Origin: Candidatus Shapirobacteria bacterium
GTDB lineage: Bacteria; Patescibacteriota; Microgenomatia; UBA12405; BS750m-G30
Length of the DNA: 34,701 bases
Direction: 5' to 3'
Assembly: GCA_016783425.1 (NCBI GenBank)
Contig: JADHWP010000004.1
Location: forward strand, 1-34,701
Both the position numbers and the translations under genes were made by a program. Each line of letters begins with the position of its first letter. Positions within the stretch are counted from its first letter, which is position 1. The notes beneath the pieces are model-generated. The model made no database searches. It had not been told where the DNA came from and worked only from the letters and a program-made list of their open reading frames with translations. Below are positions 23,844 to 31,993 of this stretch, piece by piece.

Positions 23844-24208
23844 TTCAGTTAAGATCAATGCTTGGACTAGCCGATAATAGTGGAGCCAAAAAGCTCCAGG
23901 TAATTCAAGTCCAGGGGGGCTGGAAGCGCAAATGGGGGGGGTTGGGAGATATTGTGGTTGCTTCGGTTAAAATAGCGACTCCCCGGGGTTTGGTTAAAAA
24001 AGGAGAAATAGTAAAAGCGGTGGTTGTTCGGACCCGCAGAGCTTATCGTCGGCCGGATGGTTCTTATATTCGCTTTGATGATAATGCGGCCGTAATTATT
24101 GAGGCTCAAAAAGAGCCTAAAGGAAGCCGGATTATTGGGCCGGTGGCCAGAGAAGTAAAAGAAAAGGGTTTTATTAAAATTGCCGCTATGGCCAAGGAGT
24201 TAATTTAA
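23840..24208 (+). CDS. rplN: 50S ribosomal protein L14
   Basis: L14 lies at the subunit interface and is a target of the silencing factor RsfS. The 122-aa product starts [20 protein letters not shown] and has [38 protein letters not shown] and [11 protein letters not shown]. Length and motifs are canonical. One nt separates its stop from rplX. Confidence 0.97.
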   Translation: MIQLRSMLGLADNSGAKKLQVIQVQGGWKRKWGGLGDIVVASVKIATPRGLVKKGEIVKAVVVRTRRAYRRPDGSYIRFDDNAAVIIEAQKEPKGSRIIGPVAREVKEKGFIKIAAMAKELI

Positions 24209-24209
24209 A

Positions 24210-24539
24210 ATGATTAAAAAAGTTAAAAAAGGCGACCAGGTAGTGGTTTTAATAGGCAAGGACAAGGGGAAAAAGGGCAAGGTTACTCAAATTTTGAGTA
24301 AAAAAGACCAGGTAGTGGTTGGAGGAATTAATATTGTTAAAAAGCATATTAAAGCCAAGGGTAGGGATCAGCCGGGAGGGATTATTGATTTGGAAAAGCC
24401 TTTAAATGTTTCCCGAGTGGCGGTTTTTTGTTCTAAGTGTCAAAAACCTACTCGAGTGGGCTGGTCTATTGACAAGTCGGGAGCAAAGCACCGGATTTGT
24501 CGGCGCTGCAAAAGTTTACTGGAAAAGAAAGGAAACTAA
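24210..24539 (+). CDS. rplX: 50S ribosomal protein L24, zinc-finger form
   Basis: L24 initiates 50S assembly and sits near the tunnel exit. The 109-aa product has the KOW motif VKKGDQVVVLIGKDKGKKGK and, at the C terminus, CSKC and CRRC separated by about 18 residues, a four-Cys zinc site found in part of the bacterial L24 family. It is directly followed by the rplE ATG. Confidence 0.96.
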   Translation: MIKKVKKGDQVVVLIGKDKGKKGKVTQILSKKDQVVVGGINIVKKHIKAKGRDQPGGIIDLEKPLNVSRVAVFCSKCQKPTRVGWSIDKSGAKHRICRRCKSLLEKKGN

Positions 24540-25079
24540 ATGTTAAAACGAGATTGGGAAAAAGAAATTAAACCGAGTTTGCAAAAAAAACTGGGAATAA
24601 CCAACCCGATGATGGTTCCCCGGGTAGAGCGGGTAGTGGTTCATATGGGAGTGGCCGCGGAAAAAGATGATCAGGCTCTAATTGATGAGTTGGTTGAGCA
24701 AATGGGCTTGATTACCGGACAGAAGCCAAAGATTTGTACCGCTAAAAAAGCCGTGGCTGGCTTTAAGTTAAGACCAGGAGAAACGGTTGGCCTGAAAGTT
24801 ACTTTGCGAAGAAAAAGAATGTATGATTTTTTGGAAATTCTTTTTAAGCTGGTTATGCCCAGATTACGAGATTTTCGGGGTTTGCCGGAAACTAAGTTTG
24901 ATTCCCAGGCTAATTACAGCCTGGGTCTACCTGAACAGACGGTGTTTCCCGCTTTGCCGGTGGAGAGAATCAAGCGAATTAAGGGAGTAGAGGTTACTTT
25001 AGTTACTTCTACCAAAAATAAACTTTGGGCCAAAGAGTTATTGTTAGCGATGGGTTTGCCCCTGGCGAAGAAAGGATAA
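24540..25079 (+). CDS. rplE: 50S ribosomal protein L5
   Basis: L5 binds 5S rRNA in the central protuberance and contacts S13 and P-site tRNA. The 179-aa product has [48 protein letters not shown] and [10 protein letters not shown]. Length is standard. It begins immediately at the rplX stop and ends 4 nt before rpsN. Confidence 0.97.
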   Translation: MLKRDWEKEIKPSLQKKLGITNPMMVPRVERVVVHMGVAAEKDDQALIDELVEQMGLITGQKPKICTAKKAVAGFKLRPGETVGLKVTLRRKRMYDFLEILFKLVMPRLRDFRGLPETKFDSQANYSLGLPEQTVFPALPVERIKRIKGVEVTLVTSTKNKLWAKELLLAMGLPLAKKG

Positions 25080-25083
25080 AAAA

Positions 25084-25269
25084 ATGGCCTCTAAGGCAAA
25101 AATTGTTCGGGAAGAGAAAAAATTAAGGTATAAAATAAGATATCGCAATCGTTGCCGGCTTTGCGGCCGGCCCCGGGGCTTTATCCGTTTTTTTGGTTTA
25201 TGCCGCCTTTGTTTTCGAAAATTAGCCCGGGATGGTTTATTGCCGGGAGTTAAAAAAGCGAGTTGGTAA
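25084..25269 (+). CDS. rpsN: 30S ribosomal protein S14, zinc-binding type
   Basis: S14 is a late-assembling protein in the 30S head. The 61-aa length and the two pairs CRLC and CRLC around [12 protein letters not shown] define the short zinc-dependent (type Z) form, as opposed to the ~100-aa zinc-free form. Starts [13 protein letters not shown] and ends GVKKASW as the family does. It lies between rplE and rpsH as in most spc operons. Confidence 0.96.
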   Translation: MASKAKIVREEKKLRYKIRYRNRCRLCGRPRGFIRFFGLCRLCFRKLARDGLLPGVKKASW

Positions 25270-25274
25270 AAAAA

Positions 25275-25670
25275 ATGAATAATTATCCTTTGGGAAATTT
25301 TCTGGTTCAAATAAAAAATGCTCATTTGCCAGGCAAATCTGTGATCGTTACTCCTTACTCAAAGATTAAGGAAGAAGTAGCCAGGGTTTTAGTAGATAGT
25401 GGTTTTTTGGCTACAGTAGTAGTTAAAAAACAAAAAGAAAAAAGTTTTTCTGATTTAGAGGTTGGTTTAATTAGTAAAAAAGAAAAGCCTTTTTGGGATT
25501 TAAAGCTATACTCCAAGCCCGGAAGAAGGTATTATGCCAAGGCGGGAGAAATTCCTTACCCCTCTACTTCAAAAGGATTGGTGGTTATTTCTACTCCTCG
25601 GGGAATAATGAGGGGAAGCCAGGCGCGAAAACAGAATTTAGGCGGTGAGGTTATTGCTCTTATTTGGTGA
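25275..25670 (+). CDS. rpsH: 30S ribosomal protein S8
   Basis: S8 binds the central domain of 16S rRNA and represses the spc operon in E. coli. I use ATG 25275 (131 aa, MNNYPLGNFLVQIKNAHL); an in-frame TTG at 25263 would overlap rpsN. The C-terminal RNA-binding part reads STPRGIMRGSQARKQNLGGEVIALIW, with GIM and GGEV at the usual places. Ends in TGA. It lies 3 nt before rplF. Confidence 0.95.
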   Translation: MNNYPLGNFLVQIKNAHLPGKSVIVTPYSKIKEEVARVLVDSGFLATVVVKKQKEKSFSDLEVGLISKKEKPFWDLKLYSKPGRRYYAKAGEIPYPSTSKGLVVISTPRGIMRGSQARKQNLGGEVIALIW

Positions 25671-25673
25671 AAA

Positions 25674-26219
25674 ATGTCTAAAATTGGCAAACAACCGGTT
25701 TTAATTTTAACTGAAGCTAAAGTTACTTTGGAAAAAGATCAGGTCCTGGTCCAGGGCCCTTGGGGAGAAGTAAAGGTAGCTATTCCGGACGGGATTAAAG
25801 TGGAAAAAGAAGAAAACATTCTAAAAGTGAGCCGCTGGCGGGAAGACAAAAAAACTCGGGCTAATCATGGCACCGTAAGAAGTTTGCTGGCAAATGCGGT
25901 TAAGGGAGTAATTGAGGGCTGGGAAAAGCAATTAGAAGTGGTTGGCACCGGTTATAAGGTAGATCTGCATGATAACCAGCTTGTTTTAACCCTGGGTTTT
26001 TCCCATCCGGTGAAAATAGCTATCCCTGAAGATTTGCGGGTAAGTACAGAAGAGAACAAAATTAAGGTTCAGGGTTGTAACCGGCAGAAAGTAGGACTTT
26101 TTTCCGCTGCTTTAAGAAAGATTAGTCCTCCTGATGCTTATCAGGGTAAGGGAATTCGCTACTCGGATGAAGAAATTAAGTTAAAACCGGGTAAAATTGC
26201 GAAAGCCGGAGCGGCCTAA
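25674..26219 (+). CDS. rplF: 50S ribosomal protein L6
   Basis: L6 supports the factor-binding site near the sarcin-ricin loop. The 181-aa product starts MSKIGKQPV and has the duplicated fold with LLANAVKGVIEGWEKQLEVVGTGYK and, at the end, PPDAYQGKGIRYSDEEIKLKPGK. Length is canonical. A 23-nt AT-rich gap follows before rplR, with no hairpin that I can see. Confidence 0.97.
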   Translation: MSKIGKQPVLILTEAKVTLEKDQVLVQGPWGEVKVAIPDGIKVEKEENILKVSRWREDKKTRANHGTVRSLLANAVKGVIEGWEKQLEVVGTGYKVDLHDNQLVLTLGFSHPVKIAIPEDLRVSTEENKIKVQGCNRQKVGLFSAALRKISPPDAYQGKGIRYSDEEIKLKPGKIAKAGAA

Positions 26220-26242
26220 ATTTTTGTTAGAAATTTTAAAAA

Positions 26243-26584
26243 ATGAACAAGACTAAATCAAAAAGAATTAAAAAAATAAGGGGTAAGTTAAAGCAAGGTG
26301 GGCGAGGAAGAAAAATAGTAGTTTTTCGCTCTAATCGCCATGTTTTGGGCCAGGTTGTTGATTTACCGACCGGAAAAACCCTGGTTACTGTTTTTAGCAA
26401 GGGTTTAAGTTCCAAAAAAGAGCTAACTAAAACTAAAGTTGCTTTTTTAACCGGAGAGAAGCTAGCTCAAAAAGCTTTAAAGCTGGGAGTGAAAAAAGTA
26501 TCATTTGATCGCTCCGGTTATCGTTATCACGGTCGGATTAAGGCCTTGGCCGAAGGGGCTCGCAAGGGAGGATTAAAGTTTTAA
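26243..26584 (+). CDS. rplR: 50S ribosomal protein L18
   Basis: L18 delivers 5S rRNA to the 50S together with L5. The 113-aa product has the basic N terminus KSKRIKKIRGKLKQGGRGRK, VFRSNRHVLGQVVD and FDRSGYRYHGRIKALAEGARKGG, the signature end of the family. It lies between rplF and rpsE, as expected. Confidence 0.96.
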   Translation: MNKTKSKRIKKIRGKLKQGGRGRKIVVFRSNRHVLGQVVDLPTGKTLVTVFSKGLSSKKELTKTKVAFLTGEKLAQKALKLGVKKVSFDRSGYRYHGRIKALAEGARKGGLKF

Positions 26585-26593
26585 AAAATAAAA

Positions 26594-27052
26594 ATGAATT
26601 ATCAAAAAAGAGGAAGACCAATTGAGGGTGACTGGTTAGAAAAGATTTTAGAGATTAAAAGAACCTCTAAAAAAACTAAGGGAGGGAATCAAATTGCCTT
26701 TACTGTTTTAGTGGTAGTGGGAGATCGCAAGGGCAAGGTTGGTTTTGCTTTAGCTCGGGCCAAGAATGTTCCTTCGGCGATAAAAAAAGCGATGAAAAAA
26801 GCCCGAAAAGCGGTTATTCAACTTCCCCTGGTTAACCAGGCTCTTCCCCATCCTTTTACCAGCAAGTTTAAGGGAGCAAAAGTGTTCCTTAGGCCCGGAA
26901 GAGCCGGGGCCGGCTTAATTGCGGGTAGTGTTATTCGTTCAATTGCTCAAGTAGCGGGAATTGATAATTTAACGGCCAAAGTGATGGGTTCTTCCAATAA
27001 AAATGCTAATATTCAGGCGGTTTTTAAAGGTTTTAAGGCTTTACGGGAATGA
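26594..27052 (+). CDS. rpsE: 30S ribosomal protein S5
   Basis: S5 helps keep decoding accuracy and lines mRNA entry. The 152-aa product has RTSKKTKGGNQIAFTVLVVVGD, GKVGFALARAKNVPSAIKKA, and FLRPGRAGAGLIAGSVIRSI. The KGGNQ stretch stands where E. coli has KGGRI in the spectinomycin-linked loop. Its stop overlaps the rplO ATG by 4 nt, leaving no place for rpmD, which normally lies here. Confidence 0.97.
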   Translation: MNYQKRGRPIEGDWLEKILEIKRTSKKTKGGNQIAFTVLVVVGDRKGKVGFALARAKNVPSAIKKAMKKARKAVIQLPLVNQALPHPFTSKFKGAKVFLRPGRAGAGLIAGSVIRSIAQVAGIDNLTAKVMGSSNKNANIQAVFKGFKALRE

Positions 27053-27495
27053 TTAACCTTAACTCCCTGCCGGTTACCAAAATAAAAAGAAGATTAAAGC
27101 GGGTTGGCCGGGGCTATGGTTCAGGCAAAGGAGGCCACACTTGCGGCCGGGGGAGCAAGGGGCATAAAGCGCGGGGAAAGGTAAAGCTGACTTTTGATGG
27201 TGGTAAAATTAAAAAATCCTGGTTAAAAAGACTCCCCCTCTGGCGCGGAAAAGGAAAATTAAAAGCCAGAAAAGAGGCTTTAGTTATAAATTTAGACCAG
27301 CTTAATAAGCATTATCAAAACGAAGAAAAAGTAGACCTTGCTTCCCTAAAAAAAAAGAACTTAATAGATTCAGAAAAAACTAAAGTCAAGATTTTGGGAA
27401 CCGGCAAGCTAGAGAAAAAGCTAATCGTGGACTTGCCTTGTTCAGCTAAAGCGGCCGGGAAAATTATTAAGGCCGGGGGCAGGATCAGTAAATGA
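27049..27495 (+). CDS. rplO: 50S ribosomal protein L15
   Basis: L15 is a late 50S assembly protein with an extended basic N terminus. The 148-aa product has RRLKRVGRGYGSGKGGHTCGRG and GHKARGKVKLTFDGG; the C-terminal globular part ends KAAGKIIKAGGRI. It directly follows rpsE by overlap and overlaps secY by 4 nt, so rpmD is absent from this locus. Confidence 0.96.
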   Translation: MINLNSLPVTKIKRRLKRVGRGYGSGKGGHTCGRGSKGHKARGKVKLTFDGGKIKKSWLKRLPLWRGKGKLKARKEALVINLDQLNKHYQNEEKVDLASLKKKNLIDSEKTKVKILGTGKLEKKLIVDLPCSAKAAGKIIKAGGRISK

Positions 27496-28781
27496 AAAAA
27501 AGTATTCTTTCGGCAATTAAAATCTATCTTGATTCCTGGCGAATTCCTCAAGTAAGAAAAAAACTTCTTTTTACTTTATTGATTTTATTAGTTTTCCGGC
27601 TGGTAGTTCACATTCCCGCTCCCGGAGTTAAAACCGAAATTCTCCAGTCTTTTTTTGCCCAAAACCAATTTTTGGCTTTGCTGGACATGTTTTCGGGCGG
27701 AACTTTAGCCAATTTTTCTATTGCCGCCCTAGGGATTACCCCTTATATCAATGCTTCGGTAATGTTTCAACTTTTAGGATTTGTCTTTCCGGCGATAAAA
27801 CAGCTTCGGGAAGAAGGAGAGTATGGCCGTCAAAAATTGGCGATGTATACTCGCCTGACTACTATTCCTTTGGCTGTTTTACAATCATTCGGAATGTACG
27901 CCTTGCTTAGAAGCCAGACAATTATTGATAATCTTTCGCTTCCTTATTTAATTGCTTTTGTGCTCACTATGACCGCCGGAACCGCTTTGCTTTTGTTTTT
28001 AGGAGAGTTAATTAATCAGTATGGAATTGGCAATGGAATTTCCTTGCTTATTTTTTCCGGAATTGTCAGCCGCTATCCGGTTTCTCTATTTAAAAGTTTA
28101 GCAGTCGCTTCCGGGCAAAATGTTTTTGGACTTTTGGCTTTTGTTTTAATGAGTTTAGGTGTGGTGGGAGGGATTACTTTTGTGGATGAGGCTTTTTTAA
28201 AAGTTCCCATCCGTTATGCCCGTCGGTCCAAAAGAGGACCGATGAGCCAGGAAAGCTACCTGCCTTTAAAAATCAACAGCGCCGGAGTAATGCCGATTAT
28301 TTTTGCCCTTTCTTTAGTTTCTTTGCCCCAAATACTGGGTCGCTTTTTAGGTCAGGTTAAGATGGAGAATTTAGCTGGATTTGGCCAAAACCTGGCTGAT
28401 TTTTTTGCGGTTAATGGTTTGGCTTACAGCCTTTTTTACTTTGTTTTTGTAATCGCTTTTGCTTATCTGTATACCACGGTGGTTTTTAATCCTAAAGAGG
28501 TAGCCGAAAATTTGCGCAAGTCCGGAGGTTTTATCCCGGGGGTCAGGCCAGGAATAAGTACGGAAAAAAAACTTAATTTTCTTCTTTCCCGGGTGACTGC
28601 CGCCGGAGCCATTTTTTTAGGAGTGATCGCTATTTTGCCGGCTTTAAGCCAGCGGGCGACTAATTTGTCTACTCTTTCTTTGGGGGGAACGGGAATTTTA
28701 ATTGTTGTTTCCGTAGTTTTAGAATTGCATCGTTTACTGGAAAACCTGGTTCAGACCTGGCGTTACCAAAATTATTTTTAA
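27492..28781 (+). CDS. secY: Protein translocase subunit SecY
   Basis: The channel of the Sec translocon in the cytoplasmic membrane; 429 aa with about ten hydrophobic segments. Family motifs seen are RLVVHIPAPGV in the first membrane helix, GIGNGISLLIFSGIV, RRSKRGPMSQESYLPLKINSAGVMPIIFA-type loop (cited as YLPLKINSAGVMPIIFA) and the cytoplasmic FNPKEVAENLRKSGGFIPG. It is coupled to rplO and immediately followed by adk, the usual secY-adk-map order. Confidence 0.97.
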   Translation: MKKSILSAIKIYLDSWRIPQVRKKLLFTLLILLVFRLVVHIPAPGVKTEILQSFFAQNQFLALLDMFSGGTLANFSIAALGITPYINASVMFQLLGFVFPAIKQLREEGEYGRQKLAMYTRLTTIPLAVLQSFGMYALLRSQTIIDNLSLPYLIAFVLTMTAGTALLLFLGELINQYGIGNGISLLIFSGIVSRYPVSLFKSLAVASGQNVFGLLAFVLMSLGVVGGITFVDEAFLKVPIRYARRSKRGPMSQESYLPLKINSAGVMPIIFALSLVSLPQILGRFLGQVKMENLAGFGQNLADFFAVNGLAYSLFYFVFVIAFAYLYTTVVFNPKEVAENLRKSGGFIPGVRPGISTEKKLNFLLSRVTAAGAIFLGVIAILPALSQRATNLSTLSLGGTGILIVVSVVLELHRLLENLVQTWRYQNYF

Positions 28782-29390
28782 ATGAAAAATAAGCCTTTAT
28801 ATTTAGTGATTATTGGTCCTTCAGGGGGAGGCAAGGGCACTCAAGCCAAGCTTTTGGAAAAAAAATTAGGCATTAAACATATTTCCTTGGGAGCTGTGTT
28901 TAGAAAAGAAATAGAAAAGAAAAGTAAGCTTGGGAAAGCAGCAAAAAGGTTTGTTGTCCAAGGACTCTGGGTTCCGACAGAAATAGTTATCGCAACTTTA
29001 AAGCCGGTCTTGAGGCGGGCGCTTGATAAAGGATTTATTCTTGATGGCTTTCCTCGCCTGCCGGATCAACCGCCATTGCTTGATGAATTTTTAGCCAAGC
29101 AGGGGGGAAGATTGGATTTAGTGATTCATCTTCAGGTGAGTACTCAAGAAATTATGAGACGTCGGGAAAATTTGGCTAAAAAGGGCAAAGGCTTTTATTC
29201 CGGTCAAAAAAGGAAAGATGAGAGCCGGGAGGCAATTATCAGTAGATTGGCTGCTTATGAAAAAACAATCAAACCGATCCTGGCTTATTACCGAAAAAAA
29301 AGAATTTTGATAGAAGTTGACGGAGAAAGAAAAGTAAAACTTATTCATCAAGAGGTTTTGCAATTAGTTGGAAAAAAGGTGAAAAAGTAA
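28782..29390 (+). CDS. adk: Adenylate kinase
   Basis: Interconverts AMP + ATP and two ADP. The 202-aa product has the P-loop GPSGGGKGTQ (residues 12-21), the AMP-binding DGFPRLPDQ, and a lid that keeps KRKDESREAIISRL (the R-x-D pattern) but lacks the four-Cys zinc site of Gram-positive forms. It starts directly at the secY stop; its own stop shares one base with map. Purine salvage rather than synthesis is expected in such reduced genomes, but that is not visible here. Confidence 0.94.
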   Translation: MKNKPLYLVIIGPSGGGKGTQAKLLEKKLGIKHISLGAVFRKEIEKKSKLGKAAKRFVVQGLWVPTEIVIATLKPVLRRALDKGFILDGFPRLPDQPPLLDEFLAKQGGRLDLVIHLQVSTQEIMRRRENLAKKGKGFYSGQKRKDESREAIISRLAAYEKTIKPILAYYRKKRILIEVDGERKVKLIHQEVLQLVGKKVKK

Positions 29391-30166
29391 TGAGTAGAAC
29401 TAAAGCTTTACAGGCTGGAGGAGAAAAATTAAGCTTTGTTTTCGGAGAAACTTTGAAAAAAATTAAGCCCGGAGTTAGCTTAGCGGAAGTTAATCAAAAA
29501 GCTGAAGATTTATTAAATAAAATTGGCCTAAAGCCCTCCTTTAAGACGGTGCGGAATTATCAATGGGCGGCCTGTCTTAATATTAATGAAGGAGTGGTCC
29601 ATGGAGTGCCCAATGAGCGGATTATTACCAGAGGGGATTTAGTTAGCCTGGATATGGGCCTTATTTTTGCCGGTTGGCACGTAGATATGGCTTATACAGT
29701 AGAAATTAATCCGCCAGCTGGCGGAGAAAGGCTAAAAGCGAAAAGCCTAGAGGCAACTAAATTTCTTCAAGCGGGGAAAATGGCCCTTGCGCAAGCAATT
29801 AAAGCCGCCAGAGCGGGTAATTATGTGGGGGATATTTCGGTTGCAATTCAAACAGTAATTGAGAAAGCCGGTTATCAGGTAGTTTCTAAATTGGCCGGCC
29901 ATGGAGTAGGCAAGAGTTTGCATGAGCTACCCAATGTTCCCGGGGTTTTAAGGGGGAAAAAAGAAGATACTCCCAGGCTGGAAGAAGGAATGGCTTTGGC
30001 CCTGGAAGTAATCTATACTAAGGGAAGGGGAGGAATAAAAGTAGGCCCTGACGGGTGGACAATTAGCACCCAGGATGGTAAAATAGCAGCACTTTTTGAG
30101 AAAACGGTTTTAGTGGGTCAAAACCAAGCGGAAGAGTTAACTCCGTTTGTTTGGAAAAATGTCTAA
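29390..30166 (+). CDS. map: Methionine aminopeptidase, type I
   Basis: Removes the initiator Met from nascent proteins. In the 258-aa product the metal ligands are Asp88 (SLDMG), Asp99 (HVDMAY), His171 ([10 protein letters not shown]), Glu206 (ALEVIY) and Glu237 (LFEKT), with the substrate-side His71 and His178 also present. A surface loop at residues about 107-112 (NPPAGG) is encoded by a perfect 16-bp palindrome that also occurs upstream of fusA. The start is fused to the adk stop (TAATG). Confidence 0.96.
   Translation: MSRTKALQAGGEKLSFVFGETLKKIKPGVSLAEVNQKAEDLLNKIGLKPSFKTVRNYQWAACLNINEGVVHGVPNERIITRGDLVSLDMGLIFAGWHVDMAYTVEINPPAGGERLKAKSLEATKFLQAGKMALAQAIKAARAGNYVGDISVAIQTVIEKAGYQVVSKLAGHGVGKSLHELPNVPGVLRGKKEDTPRLEEGMALALEVIYTKGRGGIKVGPDGWTISTQDGKIAALFEKTVLVGQNQAEELTPFVWKNV
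29710..29725. repeat. 16-bp palindrome inside map, shared with the fusA upstream region
   Basis: TCCGCCAGCTGGCGGA, identical to 15289-15304. In map it stays in frame and encodes most of NPPAGGE between the metal-ligand strand and the next helix, a loop likely to tolerate insertion. An exact 16-mer match twice in 35 kb is unlikely by chance. Confidence 0.85.
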
Positions 30167-30380
30167 TAATAGTCAAAAGCAAGATTTTTATGGCCTGGTG
30201 GTTAAGTCTTTACCGGATACCACCTTTAGAGTGAAACTGGAAAATGACCAGGAGGTTTTTGCTTATCTTTCCGGTCGAATGAGGCAAAATTATATTAGAA
30301 TTGTGCCTGGAGACAAGGTGAAAGTAGAAATGGATGTTAATGACCCGACCAAGGGCCGGATTACTTATCGGGAAAAGTGA
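30159..30380 (+). CDS. infA: Translation initiation factor IF-1
   Basis: IF-1 blocks the A site during initiation. I use ATG 30159, giving 73 aa ([16 protein letters not shown]), the usual size; an in-frame TTG 12 nt upstream is less likely. OB-fold features are [21 protein letters not shown] and [23 protein letters not shown], with the common R-M-R and RITYR matches. It overlaps map by 8 nt and precedes rpmJ by 4 nt. Ends in TGA. Confidence 0.95.
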   Translation: MSNNSQKQDFYGLVVKSLPDTTFRVKLENDQEVFAYLSGRMRQNYIRIVPGDKVKVEMDVNDPTKGRITYREK

Positions 30381-30384
30381 AAAA

Positions 30385-30498
30385 ATGAAAGTTAAAGCAA
30401 GCGTTAAAAAAAGATGTCGAGATTGCAAGATTGTGCGACGACGCGGCCGGGTTTTTGTTATTTGCAAAATTGCCCGTCATAAACAAAGACAAGGTTAA
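30385..30498 (+). CDS. rpmJ: 50S ribosomal protein L36, zinc-binding form
   Basis: A 37-aa protein: [20 protein letters not shown] followed by [17 protein letters not shown]. Cys11, Cys14, Cys27 and His32 form the zinc ribbon of the C+ type. Complete and canonical, ending in the invariant HKQRQG. It lies between infA and rpsM, the standard place. Ordinary ORF length cut-offs miss it. Confidence 0.97.
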   Translation: MKVKASVKKRCRDCKIVRRRGRVFVICKIARHKQRQG

Positions 30499-30501
30499 AT
30501 A

Positions 30502-30915
30502 ATGAGAATAGGAAGTTTGCAAATACCGGATCAGGAAAGATTGGAAATTGCTTTAACTAGAATTTATGGCATTGGCCCCAGTCTGGTAAAGGAATTAATT
30601 AAAACAGCCAAACTGGATCCGGATAAAAGAGCGGCCAAGTTAACCCCTGAAGAAATCAGTTGCATTTTAGCGGCGCTGGTTAAATTTAAAACAGAAGGGG
30701 ATTTGCGAGCCGAGATAAGATCTGATTTGGAGAGGTTAAAAGCCATTCGTTGTTACCGGGGCGTTCGGCATATTTTGAGTTTGCCGGTCAGGGGCCAGCG
30801 AACCAGAAGTAATGCGCGCACCAAGAAAGGCAAGAAAAAGACAGTAGGCGCTTTAACCAAGGAAATGTGGGCTAAAATTGAGTCTCAGCAAAAAGCGGCT
30901 TTAGGTAAAAAGTAA
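30502..30915 (+). CDS. rpsM: 30S ribosomal protein S13
   Basis: S13 bridges the 30S head to L5 and contacts P-site tRNA through its C-terminal tail. The 137-aa product has LTRIYGIGPSLVKELIKTA, RCYRGVRHILSLPVRGQRTRSNARTKKG (cited motif LPVRGQRTRSNARTKKG) and a longer basic tail than E. coli. It begins 3 nt after rpmJ, the start of the alpha-operon part. Confidence 0.97.
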   Translation: MRIGSLQIPDQERLEIALTRIYGIGPSLVKELIKTAKLDPDKRAAKLTPEEISCILAALVKFKTEGDLRAEIRSDLERLKAIRCYRGVRHILSLPVRGQRTRSNARTKKGKKKTVGALTKEMWAKIESQQKAALGKK

Positions 30916-30921
30916 ACTAAA

Positions 30922-31329
30922 ATGAGCACCCAAATTAAAAAAGAAAAAAAGAGTTTAGAGAAAAAAGAAACCCGTTTTTTTAGTGGCGAGGGTCGAGTTT
31001 ATATTAGCGCTTCTTTTAACAATACCCTGGTCACGATTACCGATGAAAAGAGTAGGCCTTTGGCGTGGACTTCTTGCGGGCGCTTGGGCTTTAAGGGAAC
31101 CAGAAAATCCACTCCCTACGCGGCCAATAGCACTTTAGAAGCGGCGATTGAACTAATTAAAAAGCTGGGAATTAAAAGAGTAGAAGTTTATATAAAAGGA
31201 CCTGGTCCGGGCCGGGACTCCGCTTTGAAAATTTTAGGAGCGGGAAGAGAAATAGACTTGCTTTCTATTTCCGACGTAACGCCCATTCCCCACAATGGTC
31301 CTCGACCGCCCAAAAGGAGAAGAGTTTAA
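30922..31329 (+). CDS. rpsK: 30S ribosomal protein S11
   Basis: S11 forms the platform near the E-site mRNA. The 135-aa product has YISASFNNTLVTITDEKSR, TPYAANSTLEAAIELIKKLGI, VYIKGPGPGRDSALKIL and the C-terminal DVTPIPHNGPRPPKRRRV, a full canonical set including the Asn-Gly that becomes isoaspartate in E. coli. It lies between rpsM and rpsD. Confidence 0.97.
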   Translation: MSTQIKKEKKSLEKKETRFFSGEGRVYISASFNNTLVTITDEKSRPLAWTSCGRLGFKGTRKSTPYAANSTLEAAIELIKKLGIKRVEVYIKGPGPGRDSALKILGAGREIDLLSISDVTPIPHNGPRPPKRRRV

Positions 31330-31330
31330 A

Positions 31331-31951
31331 ATGGCTTTATTAAATCAAAAATGCCGCTTATGCCGTCGGGAAAAAACCAAGCTTTTCTTAAAGGGAGAGC
31401 GCTGTTTTTCCGCTAAATGTCCTCTTGAGAGAAAAGGCCCGGTTGCTCCGGGAGAGCATGGGTTAAAAAGCAGTTTACGGCTTTCCGGTTACGGCACCCA
31501 ATTAAGAGGAAAGCAAAGAGTTAAGAGGTTTTACGGAGTGAGTGAAAAACAGCTAAAAAATTATTTTCTTAAAGCCGAGAAAATTGGAGGAGAAATGGAA
31601 AAGAACTTAATCTGTCTTTTAGAATCAAGGCTGGATAATGTTGTTTACAAAATGGGCTTGACTCCTTCACGCCGAACTGCCCGGCAGTTAATTGTCCATG
31701 GACACTTTAAGGTTAATGATCAAAAAGTAACTATTCCTTCTTTTCAAACTAAGGAAAAAGACCGAATTGAATTATCCGCTAAAGCAGGCGGGCTAAAACA
31801 GGTAAAAGAGTGGCTCGCCAAAAAAGATGTGGAAATTCCGGATTGGCTCGCCAAAAAAGGATTAATTGGACTGGTTAAAGGAGCGCCGAAAGTTGCTGAT
31901 TTACCGGCTGATTTTGATTCCGGATTAGTAGTTGAATATTATTCTCGTTAA
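31331..31951 (+). CDS. rpsD: 30S ribosomal protein S4, zinc-binding form
   Basis: S4 starts 30S assembly and is the translational repressor of the alpha operon in E. coli. I use ATG 31331 (206 aa, MALLNQKCRLCRREK), just after the rpsK stop. The N terminus has CRLC and CFSAKC, a four-Cys zinc site. The S4 RNA-binding domain reads LESRLDNVVYKMGLTPSRRTARQLIVHGHF, with VVYKMGLTPSRRTARQL most diagnostic. Near the C terminus WLAKK occurs twice, encoded by an exact 16-bp repeat. Confidence 0.96.
   Translation: MALLNQKCRLCRREKTKLFLKGERCFSAKCPLERKGPVAPGEHGLKSSLRLSGYGTQLRGKQRVKRFYGVSEKQLKNYFLKAEKIGGEMEKNLICLLESRLDNVVYKMGLTPSRRTARQLIVHGHFKVNDQKVTIPSFQTKEKDRIELSAKAGGLKQVKEWLAKKDVEIPDWLAKKGLIGLVKGAPKVADLPADFDSGLVVEYYSR
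31811..31859. repeat. Exact 16-bp direct repeat within rpsD
   Basis: TGGCTCGCCAAAAAAG at 31811-31826 and again at 31844-31859, 33 bp apart in the same frame, both encoding WLAKK. It looks like a small in-frame duplication or gene conversion. Confidence 0.8.
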
Positions 31952-31958
31952 AATTTAA

Positions 31959-31983
31959 TCCCGCTATAAGCGGGAAAAGGAGG
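31959..31983 (+). promoter_or_regulatory. Hairpin abutting a perfect Shine-Dalgarno before rpoA
   Basis: TCCCGC (31959-31964) pairs with GCGGGA (31970-31975) over a 5-nt loop, then one base later AAGGAGG (31977-31983), 10 nt before the rpoA ATG. There is no T-run, so it is not a terminator. It gives rpoA its own initiation signal within an otherwise coupled array. Confidence 0.6.
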
Positions 31984-31993
31984 CTAAAGAATC

